NCBI RefSeq assembly: GCF_947495275.1
Contig: NZ_CANLYL010000002.1
Location: forward strand, 496,001 to 560,000
DNA: 64,000 nt
DNA from: an uncultured Roseobacter sp.
GTDB taxonomy: Bacteria; Pseudomonadota; Alphaproteobacteria; Rhodobacterales; Rhodobacteraceae
Direction: 5' to 3'
Shown: piece by piece, positions 56,342-64,000 of the stretch
How positions within the stretch are numbered: position 1 is the first letter of the stretch
How the letters are laid out: the number at the start of each line of letters is the position of its first letter
Translations under genes and position numbers: made by a program
Notes under the pieces: model-generated
Database searches by the model: none
Seen by the model: only the letters and a program-made list of their open reading frames with translations
Told to the model about the DNA's origin: nothing

Positions 56342-57238
56342 ATGGGCGACAACGACGGACAGTCTGAAGCAGCGCAACGCGCGCATGTCGACACTGACAC
56401 CTCCCCCGAACCAGAATCTTCCAGGCAAGGCGGCTTTTTCAGTCGCGTGATCGAAGCGCTCAGCCCGAGCGAATCCGATGCAGTCATTTCTGCATCGCCC
56501 GTCGCGATGGATCGCCCGCAGACACATGGCATGATCAATCTGCGCCGCATGCGCGTTGAAGACGTCTCGATGCCCAAGGCGGATATCACCGCAATTCCCG
56601 CGACCTCATCGCTGGAAGAAGTGGTCGCAATATTCAAGGAAAGCGGGCTGACCCGTCTGCCGGTCTATGATGGCACATTGGACACACCGATTGGCCTTTT
56701 GCACCTCAAGGACCTGGCGCTCACCCATGGGTTCAATGGCGATACCCATGATTTCGACCTGCGAGCCATGTTGCGCCCGCTGCTGTTTGTGCCGCCGTCC
56801 ATGACCATTGGCGTGCTGCTGACCAAGATGCAGGCGGAGCGCCGCCACATGGCATTGGTGATTGATGAATATGGGGGTGTAGATGGTCTGGTCACCATCG
56901 AGGATTTGATCGAACAGGTCATCGGTGAGATCGAAGACGAGCACGACGTGGACGAAGGCCTCTACTGGACCGAGGAAAAACCCGGATGCTACCTCGCGCT
57001 GGCGAAGACACCGCTGGAGGATTTCGAGGCAGAAATCGGGCAATCCCTGACCGACCATGACGAAGTGGACGAAGAAGAGATTGATACGCTGGGGGGCCTC
57101 GTTTTCATGTTGTCGGGCCGGGTGCCTGCGCGTGGCGAAGTGGTGCCGCACCCGGACGGTCCCGAATTCGAAGTGCTTGACGCAGATCCCCGACGGATCA
57201 AGCGCCTGCGCGTCCGCGTTGCATCGCGCGCGTCGTGA
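56342..57238 (+). CDS. corC: Hemolysin/CorC-type CBS protein
   Basis: A 298-residue cytosolic protein with two CBS domains (about 70-195; PATSSLEEVVAIFKESGLTR and IDEYGGVDGLVTIEDLIEQV) and a C-terminal CorC_HlyC domain (about 210-290; LGGLVFMLSGRVPARGEVV). A roughly 65-residue polar N-terminal segment is typical for this family. CAGGA precedes ATG 56342. Its stop overlaps the lnt GTG by four bases, a coupling seen in many proteobacteria. Magnesium/cobalt efflux support is the traditional assignment. Confidence 0.9.
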   Translation: MGDNDGQSEAAQRAHVDTDTSPEPESSRQGGFFSRVIEALSPSESDAVISASPVAMDRPQTHGMINLRRMRVEDVSMPKADITAIPATSSLEEVVAIFKESGLTRLPVYDGTLDTPIGLLHLKDLALTHGFNGDTHDFDLRAMLRPLLFVPPSMTIGVLLTKMQAERRHMALVIDEYGGVDGLVTIEDLIEQVIGEIEDEHDVDEGLYWTEEKPGCYLALAKTPLEDFEAEIGQSLTDHDEVDEEEIDTLGGLVFMLSGRVPARGEVVPHPDGPEFEVLDADPRRIKRLRVRVASRAS

Positions 57239-58791
57239 CGCGCAGGGCTGTATCCCAGCCGGAAAAACCCTTGGCGTGGTTTTCGAGACTGCCCAGAAGA
57301 TATCGTGTTGCCGTTGCCGCCTTGCTTGGGGCAGTGGCCCCGCTGGGTCAGGCGCCTTACGATCAACCCCTGGTCATGTTGTTGGTGTTCTCCCTTGCCT
57401 TTGTATTGATGCGTCGCCAGAGCCGGAGGAACGATGCGGCGCTGATTGGCTGGGCCTTTGGCGTCGGATACTTCAGCGTTGCACTGATCTGGATTATCGA
57501 ACCCTTCCAGATTGATCCGGACAGGCATGCCTGGATGGCGCCTTTCGCGCTTGCTTTCATGAGCATGGGCCTAGCGCTCTTCTGGGGAGGAGCCTTTGGA
57601 TTGGCGCGGCAGCTTTCGAGCCGGACGTGGCCCCTGATCCTGACATGGACAGCCGCAGAAGTTCTGCGGGCCTATCTCTTTACCGGATTTCCCTGGGCAA
57701 GCCCTGCTCAGGCTCTGGTGGACGGAATCGCCGGTCAAAGCCTCGCTTGGGTCGGACCGCATGGCGTGACGCTTTGGCTGATGTCTCTGGCATGGGCTCT
57801 TTCGTTCCCGGCCGCGTATCGGGGACGCAAGGTTATGCGCGTGGGTCAGGCGGGTCTGCTTTGCAGTGCGATCGGCCTGTTTTACCTACCGCCATCAGCA
57901 GCGACCGCGCTCCTCACCGGGCATTGGGTACGGCTTGTTCAACCGAATGCAGCGCAGCACCTGAAGTGGCAGCCGGAGTTCGCACAGCAGTTTTTCGACT
58001 CTCAGCTCTCTTTCACCGCAGCGCCGACAACCGGAGGCACCCCGACACCCAGCCTGACGGTTTGGCCAGAGACCTCCATCCCCTGGTCGTTGGAAACGGC
58101 GGCGCCGGTTCTGTCCCAGATCGCCGCGACAGCGCAGGGTCGTTTCACCGCTTTGGGTCTTTTGCGCCGCGAGGAAACATCTGTTTTCAACAGCATGGCG
58201 GTCCTAGATGGCGACGCGCTTGAACCTCAGGTTTATGATAAGCATCATCTGGTCCCCTTCGGCGAATACATCCCCTTTGGGCGTTTTGCAGCCAAACTCG
58301 GGCTCAGCGGTCTGGCGGATGCGGCGGGTACGGGTTTTGCGAGCGGAACCGGCCCCGAACTACTTGACTTCGGTCCATTGGGGCGCGGCTTGCCATTGGT
58401 TTGTTATGAGGCGGTGTTTGCCCATGATGTCAATGCAAGCCCCGAACGGCCGGATTTTCTGCTTCAAATCACGAACGACGCCTGGTTCGGTCGCAACATC
58501 GGACCTCAGCAGCATTTGGCGCAGGCCCGTATGCGCGCGATAGAGCAGGGATTGCCACTGATGCGCGCAGCCAACACGGGCATTTCGGCGATGATTGATC
58601 CCCAAGGGCGCATTATTGCGAGCTTGCCGATGGGTGTTTCGGGGTTTGTGGATGCGCCGCTTCCCAGACCCATGTCGCCAACCCTCTACAGCCGCACCGG
58701 TGATATCCCGATTGTCATTTTACTCGTCATTGGGCTGGTGACCGCCAAACTCAGGCCCGGCCCGGGGGATGTGCGCTCAATTAGAGATTGA
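57235..58791 (+). CDS. lnt: Apolipoprotein N-acyltransferase
   Basis: A 518-residue inner-membrane enzyme that adds the third acyl chain to lipoproteins. Six or so membrane spans (about 25-215) precede a nitrilase-like domain with the catalytic Glu in WPETSIPW near residue 279, Lys in YDKHHLVPFGEYIPFG near 336 and Cys in VCYEAVFAHD near 389. The final span is near 490. The GTG start overlaps the corC stop. The lipoprotein at 54291 would be a client. Confidence 0.94.
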   Translation: MTRRAVSQPEKPLAWFSRLPRRYRVAVAALLGAVAPLGQAPYDQPLVMLLVFSLAFVLMRRQSRRNDAALIGWAFGVGYFSVALIWIIEPFQIDPDRHAWMAPFALAFMSMGLALFWGGAFGLARQLSSRTWPLILTWTAAEVLRAYLFTGFPWASPAQALVDGIAGQSLAWVGPHGVTLWLMSLAWALSFPAAYRGRKVMRVGQAGLLCSAIGLFYLPPSAATALLTGHWVRLVQPNAAQHLKWQPEFAQQFFDSQLSFTAAPTTGGTPTPSLTVWPETSIPWSLETAAPVLSQIAATAQGRFTALGLLRREETSVFNSMAVLDGDALEPQVYDKHHLVPFGEYIPFGRFAAKLGLSGLADAAGTGFASGTGPELLDFGPLGRGLPLVCYEAVFAHDVNASPERPDFLLQITNDAWFGRNIGPQQHLAQARMRAIEQGLPLMRAANTGISAMIDPQGRIIASLPMGVSGFVDAPLPRPMSPTLYSRTGDIPIVILLVIGLVTAKLRPGPGDVRSIRD

Positions 58792-58824
58792 CGGTCGTAT
58801 TCGGTGCACGTAAGCACGCCCGAA

Positions 58825-58872
58825 CGTGTGGCAACGGCTTCCTGGCGCGGCACGATTTCTTTTAAATGGAGC
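58825..58872 (+). ncRNA. SAM/SAH riboswitch in front of metK
   Basis: The stretch AACGGCTTCCTGGC (58833-58846) is flanked by CGTGTGGC (58825-58832) and GCGGCACG (58847-58854), which pair except for one G-G mismatch, and is followed by AAATGGAGC. This matches what I recall of the Rhodobacterales SAM/SAH aptamer, in which the GGAG of the ribosome site (58868-58871) enters a pseudoknot with the loop. Ligand binding would thus hide the metK ribosome site. Confidence 0.87.
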
Positions 58873-58877
58873 GATAC

Positions 58878-60062
58878 ATGTCCCGAAAAAACTACATCTT
58901 TACGTCTGAATCGGTATCCGAGGGCCACCCGGACAAGGTTTGTGACCGGATTTCTGATGCAGTGTTGGATGCCTTTCTTGCAGCCGAACCGGAGGCCCGT
59001 GTCGCCGCCGAAACTTTTGCGACAACCAATCGGGTCGTCATCGGTGGTGAGGTTGGACTGTCAGATCAGGATGCGCTCAAGGAGTACATGGGCCGTATCG
59101 AGGATATCGCGCGCGCCTGCATCAAGGATATCGGGTACGAACAGGATAAATTTCACCATGCAACCTGTGAAATTACCAACCTGCTCCATGAACAATCCGC
59201 TCACATCGCTCAAGGCGTCGATGCCAGCGGCGACAAGGATGAAGGTGCCGGTGACCAGGGGATCATGTTCGGCTTTGCCACCAGGGAAACCCCTGAACTG
59301 ATGCCCGCACCCATTCATTATGCGCATGCGGTCCTGCGGCGGTTGGCCGAGGTGCGCAAGAACGGGACCGAACCCACCCTGCGCCCTGACGCAAAGAGCC
59401 AGCTATCTGTGCGATATCAAGATGGCAAGCCGGTGGGCGTAAGCTCGATCGTTCTGTCAACGCAACACGCGGATGAAAACCAGAGCTCAGATGACATTCG
59501 GGCCATTGTGGAGCCCTACATTCGTGAAGTTCTGCCAAGCGGCTGGATCACCGATGAAACCGAGTGGTGGGTGAACCCGACGGGTACTTTTGTTATTGGC
59601 GGCCCGGATGGCGATGCAGGATTGACGGGGCGAAAGATTATCGTGGACACCTATGGCGGCGCCGCGCCGCACGGCGGCGGCGCGTTTTCGGGGAAGGATC
59701 CCACCAAGGTGGACCGTTCCGCAGCTTACGTCGCGCGCTATCTGGCGAAAAATGTGGTCGCCTCCGGAATGGCGGAAAAATGCACGATCCAGCTGAGTTA
59801 CGCGATTGGTGTCAGTAAACCCCTTTCGATCTATTGCGATACGTTCGGAACGGGTGAAGTGGGGGATGGAGAGATCGAGCAGGCCATTGGCAAGATCATC
59901 GACCTGACCCCGCGGGGCATTCGTGAGCATTTACAGCTAAACCGACCCATCTACGCGCGGACGGCAGCTTATGGGCATTTCGGCCGGGCACCTGATGCGG
60001 ACGGTGGCTTTAGTTGGGAAAAGACCGATCTGGTGGATGCTTTGAAAGCTGCAATCCAGTAG
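58878..60062 (+). CDS. metK: S-adenosylmethionine synthetase
   Basis: A 394-residue enzyme forming SAM from methionine and ATP. Conserved pieces are [20 protein letters not shown] at the N terminus, [12 protein letters not shown] near residue 118, [20 protein letters not shown] near 245 and [19 protein letters not shown] near 265. ATG 58878, six bases after GGAG, is the real start; the in-frame ATG at 58866 overlaps that ribosome site. Control by the riboswitch is expected at translation. Confidence 0.96.
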   Translation: MSRKNYIFTSESVSEGHPDKVCDRISDAVLDAFLAAEPEARVAAETFATTNRVVIGGEVGLSDQDALKEYMGRIEDIARACIKDIGYEQDKFHHATCEITNLLHEQSAHIAQGVDASGDKDEGAGDQGIMFGFATRETPELMPAPIHYAHAVLRRLAEVRKNGTEPTLRPDAKSQLSVRYQDGKPVGVSSIVLSTQHADENQSSDDIRAIVEPYIREVLPSGWITDETEWWVNPTGTFVIGGPDGDAGLTGRKIIVDTYGGAAPHGGGAFSGKDPTKVDRSAAYVARYLAKNVVASGMAEKCTIQLSYAIGVSKPLSIYCDTFGTGEVGDGEIEQAIGKIIDLTPRGIREHLQLNRPIYARTAAYGHFGRAPDADGGFSWEKTDLVDALKAAIQ

Positions 60063-60137
60063 CCAACGGGCGGCTAGCAAGCAAAGGGCAAATATCACCT
60101 TGATTGCGGCGCCAGCCAGGGACCGTCAACTCTGGCG

Positions 60138-61058
60138 CTATCTGGATTTTCGGAATACGCCCGGGCGTTTCGTTTTGAGCTTCGGGTCGGACGGCTGACG
60201 CGATCCGTCTTTGTTTCCCTGAGAGGATTTTAGCCGCCGAGGCTTGATTGCATTGATGTCGCCTGAAGAGGATGGCGCCGCGACAGATTCCGCGAGCGCG
60301 CCCTCTTTGGAGCCGATGTCGAGGCCCAAGGCGCTGGCGGTCGATTGACCTGCAAAAGTTTGCTGCGACAAATCAGTTCCCTGATATCGTTCAAGGTCAT
60401 CGAGAAATTCCCAAAGGCGCATGCAGGATTTTTCAATCCGGCCAAAACGTTCAGCGCTTTGCTCTTCGGACAGGGACGGTGCCTCTCGCAAGTCGCGAAT
60501 CTGACGCATCATGCGACTGACAACAGGTTTGATTTCATTGGCACATTCGGTAGAGAATCGTTCGAGAACCGATTCCATCTGCTGACGCTTGGCGTCCTGC
60601 GTTTCAATGCCAATGGACAGATGTGATTTCTGCAAGGCGTTGATAGAGGCGCGGCGGAAAGCGGCGGGGGACAGGTCATCTTTCGTTATGTAGTCGCTGC
60701 ATCCGCGTTTTAGAGCTTCGATCGCGATTTCATTCTGATCGTCACCCGTGATCATGATGGTCGCAGCCTGACGGTTTTTAGGATCAAGCCTCACTGCGTC
60801 TAATGCCTGGAGCCCGTTACCATCGGGAAGATTGTAGTCCAGCAGGATCAGGTCAAAGTGATCCCTTTGCAGCATCGTGCCCATTGTTTCCAGACAATCC
60901 GCTTCCGCGACATGGGTCTCAAATTCGAGCCCGCCGATCAGACGGATAAGGCGCGCACGATCAAAGCGTTGGTCATCGACCACAAGAATGCTGGCGAACT
61001 CCGGCAGGACCGTTGCATCGGGCCGGACCTTCGCATGTATCTTTCCAATCTGGCTCAA
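60138..61058 (-). CDS. Orphan response regulator with uncharacterised C-terminal region
   Basis: A 306-residue protein. The receiver domain (about 23-145) keeps the acid pair in ILVVDDQ, the phosphoacceptor Asp in LILLDYNLPDGNGL, the Thr in MITGDDQ and the Lys in YITKDDL. The rest (about 150-306) is a helical region with Glu/Arg-rich segments and a disordered basic tail (SDPKLKTKRPGVFRKSR); there is no recognised output domain. TTG 61058 is chosen because AAAAGGGAGG ends seven bases before it; GTG 61091 is weaker. No histidine kinase gene is adjacent. Confidence 0.82.
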   Translation of the reverse strand: MSQIGKIHAKVRPDATVLPEFASILVVDDQRFDRARLIRLIGGLEFETHVAEADCLETMGTMLQRDHFDLILLDYNLPDGNGLQALDAVRLDPKNRQAATIMITGDDQNEIAIEALKRGCSDYITKDDLSPAAFRRASINALQKSHLSIGIETQDAKRQQMESVLERFSTECANEIKPVVSRMMRQIRDLREAPSLSEEQSAERFGRIEKSCMRLWEFLDDLERYQGTDLSQQTFAGQSTASALGLDIGSKEGALAESVAAPSSSGDINAIKPRRLKSSQGNKDGSRQPSDPKLKTKRPGVFRKSR

Positions 61059-61191
61059 ACTGAAGCCTCCCTTTTGGGCCTGCCACCGCACGGCAGATGT
61101 CTATGCCTTCCGCCTTAATTCCGGGTAAATCAGCCCGTATTGCCTGCCGCTTGCCATTGAAAACCCGCCCCGACCGGGCTAAGGCGCTGCC

Positions 61192-61893
61192 ATGTCACAA
61201 AATATTCGTCCCCGTCGCAATTTTTATGGCCGTCTCAAGGGCAAGACTTTGAAGCAGTCGCAAAAGGGGTATCTTGAAGAAGACCTCATGGCTTTGTCGC
61301 CGGGACCGGTCACTTGGGACGAGAACCCGGGGCGAACGCCTCTTGACCTCAAGGCGCGTTTTGACGGCAAACCCGTCTGGCTTGAGATTGGCTTTGGCGG
61401 TGGCGAGCACATGGTGCATCAGGCGCAGCAGAATCCAGACATCGGGCTAATCGGTGCCGAGCCTTACATCAACGGCGTCGCCATGCTGCTGGGCAAAATC
61501 AGACGGGCAGGCACGGATAACATTGCCGTCCATGCCGGTGATGTGCGGGATCTCTTTGACGTCTTGCCCGAAAATGCGATTGACCGCGCCTTTCTGCTCT
61601 ATCCGGATCCCTGGCCAAAAACCCGGCACCACCGTCGACGCTTTGTCACGCGGGAACATCTGGAACCTTTGGCGCAGGTGATGAAGCCCGGTGCCCTTTT
61701 CCGTGTCGCCACGGATATCGAGGATTACGTGCGTCAAACGCTGGAGGAGGTCCCGCGTTATGGCTTTGACTGGCTGGTGGAGCGTCCGCAGGACTGGCGC
61801 GACCCCTGGGATGACTGGATTTCCACGCGCTATGAACAAAAGGCGTTGCGCGAGGGGCGAACACCTCACTATCTGACGTTTCAAAAGACCTGA
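61192..61893 (+). CDS. trmB: tRNA (guanine-N7)-methyltransferase
   Basis: A 233-residue SAM-dependent enzyme that makes m7G46 in tRNA variable loops. The SAM-binding motif LEIGFGGGEHMVHQAQ is near residue 65, AEPYINGVAMLLGKI follows, and the catalytic region LYPDPWPKTRHHRRRFV is near residue 140. It is divergent from the response-regulator gene with a 133-base gap. Confidence 0.95.
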   Translation: MSQNIRPRRNFYGRLKGKTLKQSQKGYLEEDLMALSPGPVTWDENPGRTPLDLKARFDGKPVWLEIGFGGGEHMVHQAQQNPDIGLIGAEPYINGVAMLLGKIRRAGTDNIAVHAGDVRDLFDVLPENAIDRAFLLYPDPWPKTRHHRRRFVTREHLEPLAQVMKPGALFRVATDIEDYVRQTLEEVPRYGFDWLVERPQDWRDPWDDWISTRYEQKALREGRTPHYLTFQKT

Positions 61894-61976
61894 TAGCGAT
61901 AACGGGTTAGGGGCTGGACCCTGACCTGCACAGCCGCTAAGCCTCTGCCAACATCAACGCAGATTTGAGACCGAAC

Positions 61977-63329
61977 ATGTCCAGCCACGGTGCGCCGATC
62001 CCGATGACTTCCCACCCTTGCGGGCCCCTCTCTGGCAATGCGGATGTGCCGGGCGATAAATCCATTTCGCACCGCTCGCTGATCCTGGGGGCGTTGAGCG
62101 TCGGCGAAACGAAGATTGTCGGGTTGCTGGAAGGTCAGGACGTTCTGGACACGGCCAAGGCAATGCGGGCATTCGGCGCGGAAGTCACTGATCATGGGGG
62201 TGGTAATTGGACGGTCAATGGCGTCGGCGTTGGTGGATTTGCGGAACCGGATCAGGTGATTGACTGCGGCAATTCCGGCACCGGGGTGCGGCTGATCATG
62301 GGCGCGATGGCGACATCGCCGATCAGCGCGACCTTCACCGGGGACGCGTCCCTGAACGGTCGGCCCATGGCCCGGGTCACCGATCCTTTGGCGCTCTTCG
62401 GCACGCAGGCCCATGGCCGTGCGGGGGGGCGTCTGCCCATGACACTGGTGGGTGCGGCTGATCCCATGCCGGTTGAATATACGGTGCCGGTGCCCTCGGC
62501 ACAGGTCAAATCAGCCGTGCTGCTGGCGGGGCTTAATGCGCCGGGAAAAACCGTTGTTATCGAAGCCGAAGCGACGCGCGATCATACCGAACGGATGCTG
62601 GCGGGCTTTGGCGCGGACATCACGGTTGAGCAAACGGACGCGGGCCGCGTGATCACCCTGACCGGTCAGCCGGAGCTGAAACCCCAGAAAATCGACGTAC
62701 CGCGCGACCCGTCCTCTGCTGCTTTCCCGGTCTGTGCGGCGCTGATCGTGCCGGGCTCGGACGTGCTGGTCCCGGGCATTGGTCTGAACCCAACGCGCGC
62801 CGGGCTTTATGCCACGTTGCGCGACATGGGGGCCGATCTGACCTACGAGAACGAGCGCATCGAAGGCGGCGAGCCGGTGGCGGACCTGCGCGCGCGCTTC
62901 TCGCCTGACCTGAAAGGCATCGAAGTGCCGCCCGACCGGGCTGCCAGCATGATTGACGAATACCCGGTGCTGTCTGTGGTGGCCGCCTTCGCGCAAGGCC
63001 AAACCGTGATGCGCGGGGTCAAGGAGCTTCGCGTCAAGGAAAGTGACCGCATCGATGCTATGGCCGTAGGTCTGCGCGCCAATGGCGTCACGGTGGACGA
63101 AGGGCCCGATTGGTGGACGGTCACAGGGCTTGGGCATGGCAATGTGCCTGGCGGCGCTACCGCTGCAAGCCAGCTTGATCACAGGATTGCCATGTCTTTC
63201 CTGATCCTCGGCATGGCCGCGCAAAACCCGGTGCGCGTCGATGACGGCGGGCCTATCGCCACGTCTTTCCCGATTTTCGAGCCGCTGATGTCCGATCTGG
63301 GTGCGCAACTCGTGCGCGATGCTCAATAA
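61977..63329 (+). CDS. aroA: 3-phosphoshikimate 1-carboxyvinyltransferase (EPSP synthase)
   Basis: A 450-residue shikimate-pathway enzyme joining shikimate-3-phosphate with [23 protein letters not shown] marks the N-terminal site, [16 protein letters not shown] near residue 103, DGPLNGR-type segment [15 protein letters not shown], and the catalytic Asp/Glu region around [17 protein letters not shown] and [12 protein letters not shown]. Gly in place of Ala in the NSGT loop relates to class I or II; this was not resolved. ATG 61977 is used; TTG 61965 is possible. Confidence 0.95.
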   Translation: MSSHGAPIPMTSHPCGPLSGNADVPGDKSISHRSLILGALSVGETKIVGLLEGQDVLDTAKAMRAFGAEVTDHGGGNWTVNGVGVGGFAEPDQVIDCGNSGTGVRLIMGAMATSPISATFTGDASLNGRPMARVTDPLALFGTQAHGRAGGRLPMTLVGAADPMPVEYTVPVPSAQVKSAVLLAGLNAPGKTVVIEAEATRDHTERMLAGFGADITVEQTDAGRVITLTGQPELKPQKIDVPRDPSSAAFPVCAALIVPGSDVLVPGIGLNPTRAGLYATLRDMGADLTYENERIEGGEPVADLRARFSPDLKGIEVPPDRAASMIDEYPVLSVVAAFAQGQTVMRGVKELRVKESDRIDAMAVGLRANGVTVDEGPDWWTVTGLGHGNVPGGATAASQLDHRIAMSFLILGMAAQNPVRVDDGGPIATSFPIFEPLMSDLGAQLVRDAQ

Positions 63330-63335
63330 TCGTTG

Positions 63336-63953
63336 ATGGCCGGGGCGTTCACCATCGCAATTGACGGTCCGGCGGCGGCGGGCAAGGGGACCATATCCAA
63401 AGCTGTCGCGGCGCATTTTGGGTTTGCCCATCTGGATACGGGGCTTTTGTACCGCGCCGTCGGAGCCAGACTGCTGTTGGGCATGGATGCTATAACAGCA
63501 GCCCGCACATTGACAGCCGATGATCTTCAGGCAGAGGATTTGCGCAGCCCCGAAGTGGCGCAGGCCGCCAGCAAAGTGGCCGTGATTGCCGAGGTGCGCA
63601 GCGCCTTGCTCGATTTTCAACGCAGTTTTGCAAGACGGGCAGGGGGGGCTGTTCTGGACGGCCGGGATATCGGCACGGTGATCTGCCCGAATGCGGAGGC
63701 CAAGCTCTTTGTGACCGCCAGCGCCGAGGTGCGTGCGGACAGACGTTTCGCCGAACTGGCGGCTTCCGGTTCTGCCATCAGCCGGGCGCAGGTGCTGGCC
63801 GATGTGAAAGAACGCGATGCTCGCGACCGCGACCGGGCTGAGGCCCCGCTGAAGCCCGCGGCGGACGCGATCCTTATAGACACCTCTGACATGGACATTG
63901 ACACGGCTGTTGCCGAGGCGATTGCCGCGATCGAGGCCCGTCTGGCGGACTGA
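63336..63953 (+). CDS. cmk: Cytidylate kinase
   Basis: A 205-residue kinase phosphorylating CMP and dCMP. Walker [16 protein letters not shown] is near residue 9, the substrate segment [12 protein letters not shown] follows, and [21 protein letters not shown] is near residue 108, with the lid arginines in [15 protein letters not shown]. It begins six bases after the aroA stop, a common order; ATG 63336 is preferred to TTG 63333. Ribosomal protein S1 usually follows, beyond the window. Confidence 0.95.
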   Translation: MAGAFTIAIDGPAAAGKGTISKAVAAHFGFAHLDTGLLYRAVGARLLLGMDAITAARTLTADDLQAEDLRSPEVAQAASKVAVIAEVRSALLDFQRSFARRAGGAVLDGRDIGTVICPNAEAKLFVTASAEVRADRRFAELAASGSAISRAQVLADVKERDARDRDRAEAPLKPAADAILIDTSDMDIDTAVAEAIAAIEARLAD

Positions 63954-64000
63954 AAGCACAACGCTTTCCCCCAGGTGGAGATGTTGCAAAGTGATCACCA

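Noticed and set aside
60109-60138. Inverted repeat GCGCCAG/CTGGCGC between metK and the response regulator
   Set aside because: The loop is 16 bases and there is no T run on either strand, so a terminator call is not supported.
62511-63998. A 495-codon minus-strand frame across aroA and cmk
   Set aside because: It is antisense to two clearly identified genes and has no recognisable domain.
1-64000. Prophage, insertion sequence, CRISPR, tRNA or rRNA
   Set aside because: No transposase, integrase, repeat-spacer array or recognisable structural RNA gene was found apart from the metK riboswitch.

Overview
The window looks like a chromosomal segment of a Rhodobacterales (Roseobacter-group) alphaproteobacterium. 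The grounds are the GC-rich sequence, the conserved blocks irr/fabA-fabB-fabI and miaB...phoH-ybeY-corC-lnt-metK...trmB-aroA-cmk, and a SAM/SAH-type riboswitch in front of metK, a class known from Rhodobacterales. No rRNA, tRNA, insertion sequence, prophage or CRISPR array was seen. All function calls come from reading motifs by eye; no database search was run.

Layout. (1) 1-2858: the end of an acyl-CoA synthetase gene, a small sulfotransferase and a stand-alone Hint-domain protein. (2) 2947-11686, minus strand: one long fatty-acid/acyl-CoA catabolic operon. In transcription order it holds a MerR regulator, a large DmdC-like acyl-CoA dehydrogenase, a small ribbon-helix-helix-like protein, a second acyl-CoA dehydrogenase, a GST, a thiolase, a tandem NTF2-like protein and a FadB/FadJ-type bifunctional enzyme. 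A second MerR gene and an ACGT-rich dyad lie just upstream. (3) 12436-17828: two coupled hot-dog thioesterases, a MATE exporter, pyrD, a DUF952 protein and a periplasmic 5'-nucleotidase with a clear terminator. (4) 18234-23214: a cupredoxin-like protein without most copper ligands, a LysR regulator divergent from glutaryl-CoA dehydrogenase, and a fused E1 alpha/beta 2-oxoacid dehydrogenase.

(5) 23395-38378, plus strand: the accessory region of most interest. A LacI-type operator candidate precedes a four-gene sugar-type ABC importer. This runs on into a chain of mostly overlapping genes: a single NTF2-like protein, a HisD-family dehydrogenase, two tandem-NTF2 proteins, an SDR, a LacI regulator, a third tandem-NTF2 protein, a PNPOx-fold protein, a bicupin, a MetE-C-terminal-like zinc methyltransferase and an RraA-like aldolase. 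Seven predicted NTF2-like domains occur in about 7 kb. Converging on it (38381-46749, minus) are an enolase-superfamily protein with altered active-site residues, a zinc alcohol dehydrogenase, an MFS exporter, pcaB, pcaD, a threonine-dehydratase-like enzyme, an alpha/beta hydrolase and a haloacid dehalogenase. I infer an uncharacterised catabolic system for a small imported organic acid, polyol or methylated compound; the substrate cannot be read from the sequence.

(6) 46935-63953: mostly core genes. These are an FKBP isomerase, fabI, fabB, fabA, irr, an unknown protein, miaB, two adjacent secreted proteins sharing a short Trp/Cys-rich module, phoH, ybeY, corC, lnt, riboswitch-metK, an orphan response regulator, trmB, aroA and cmk.
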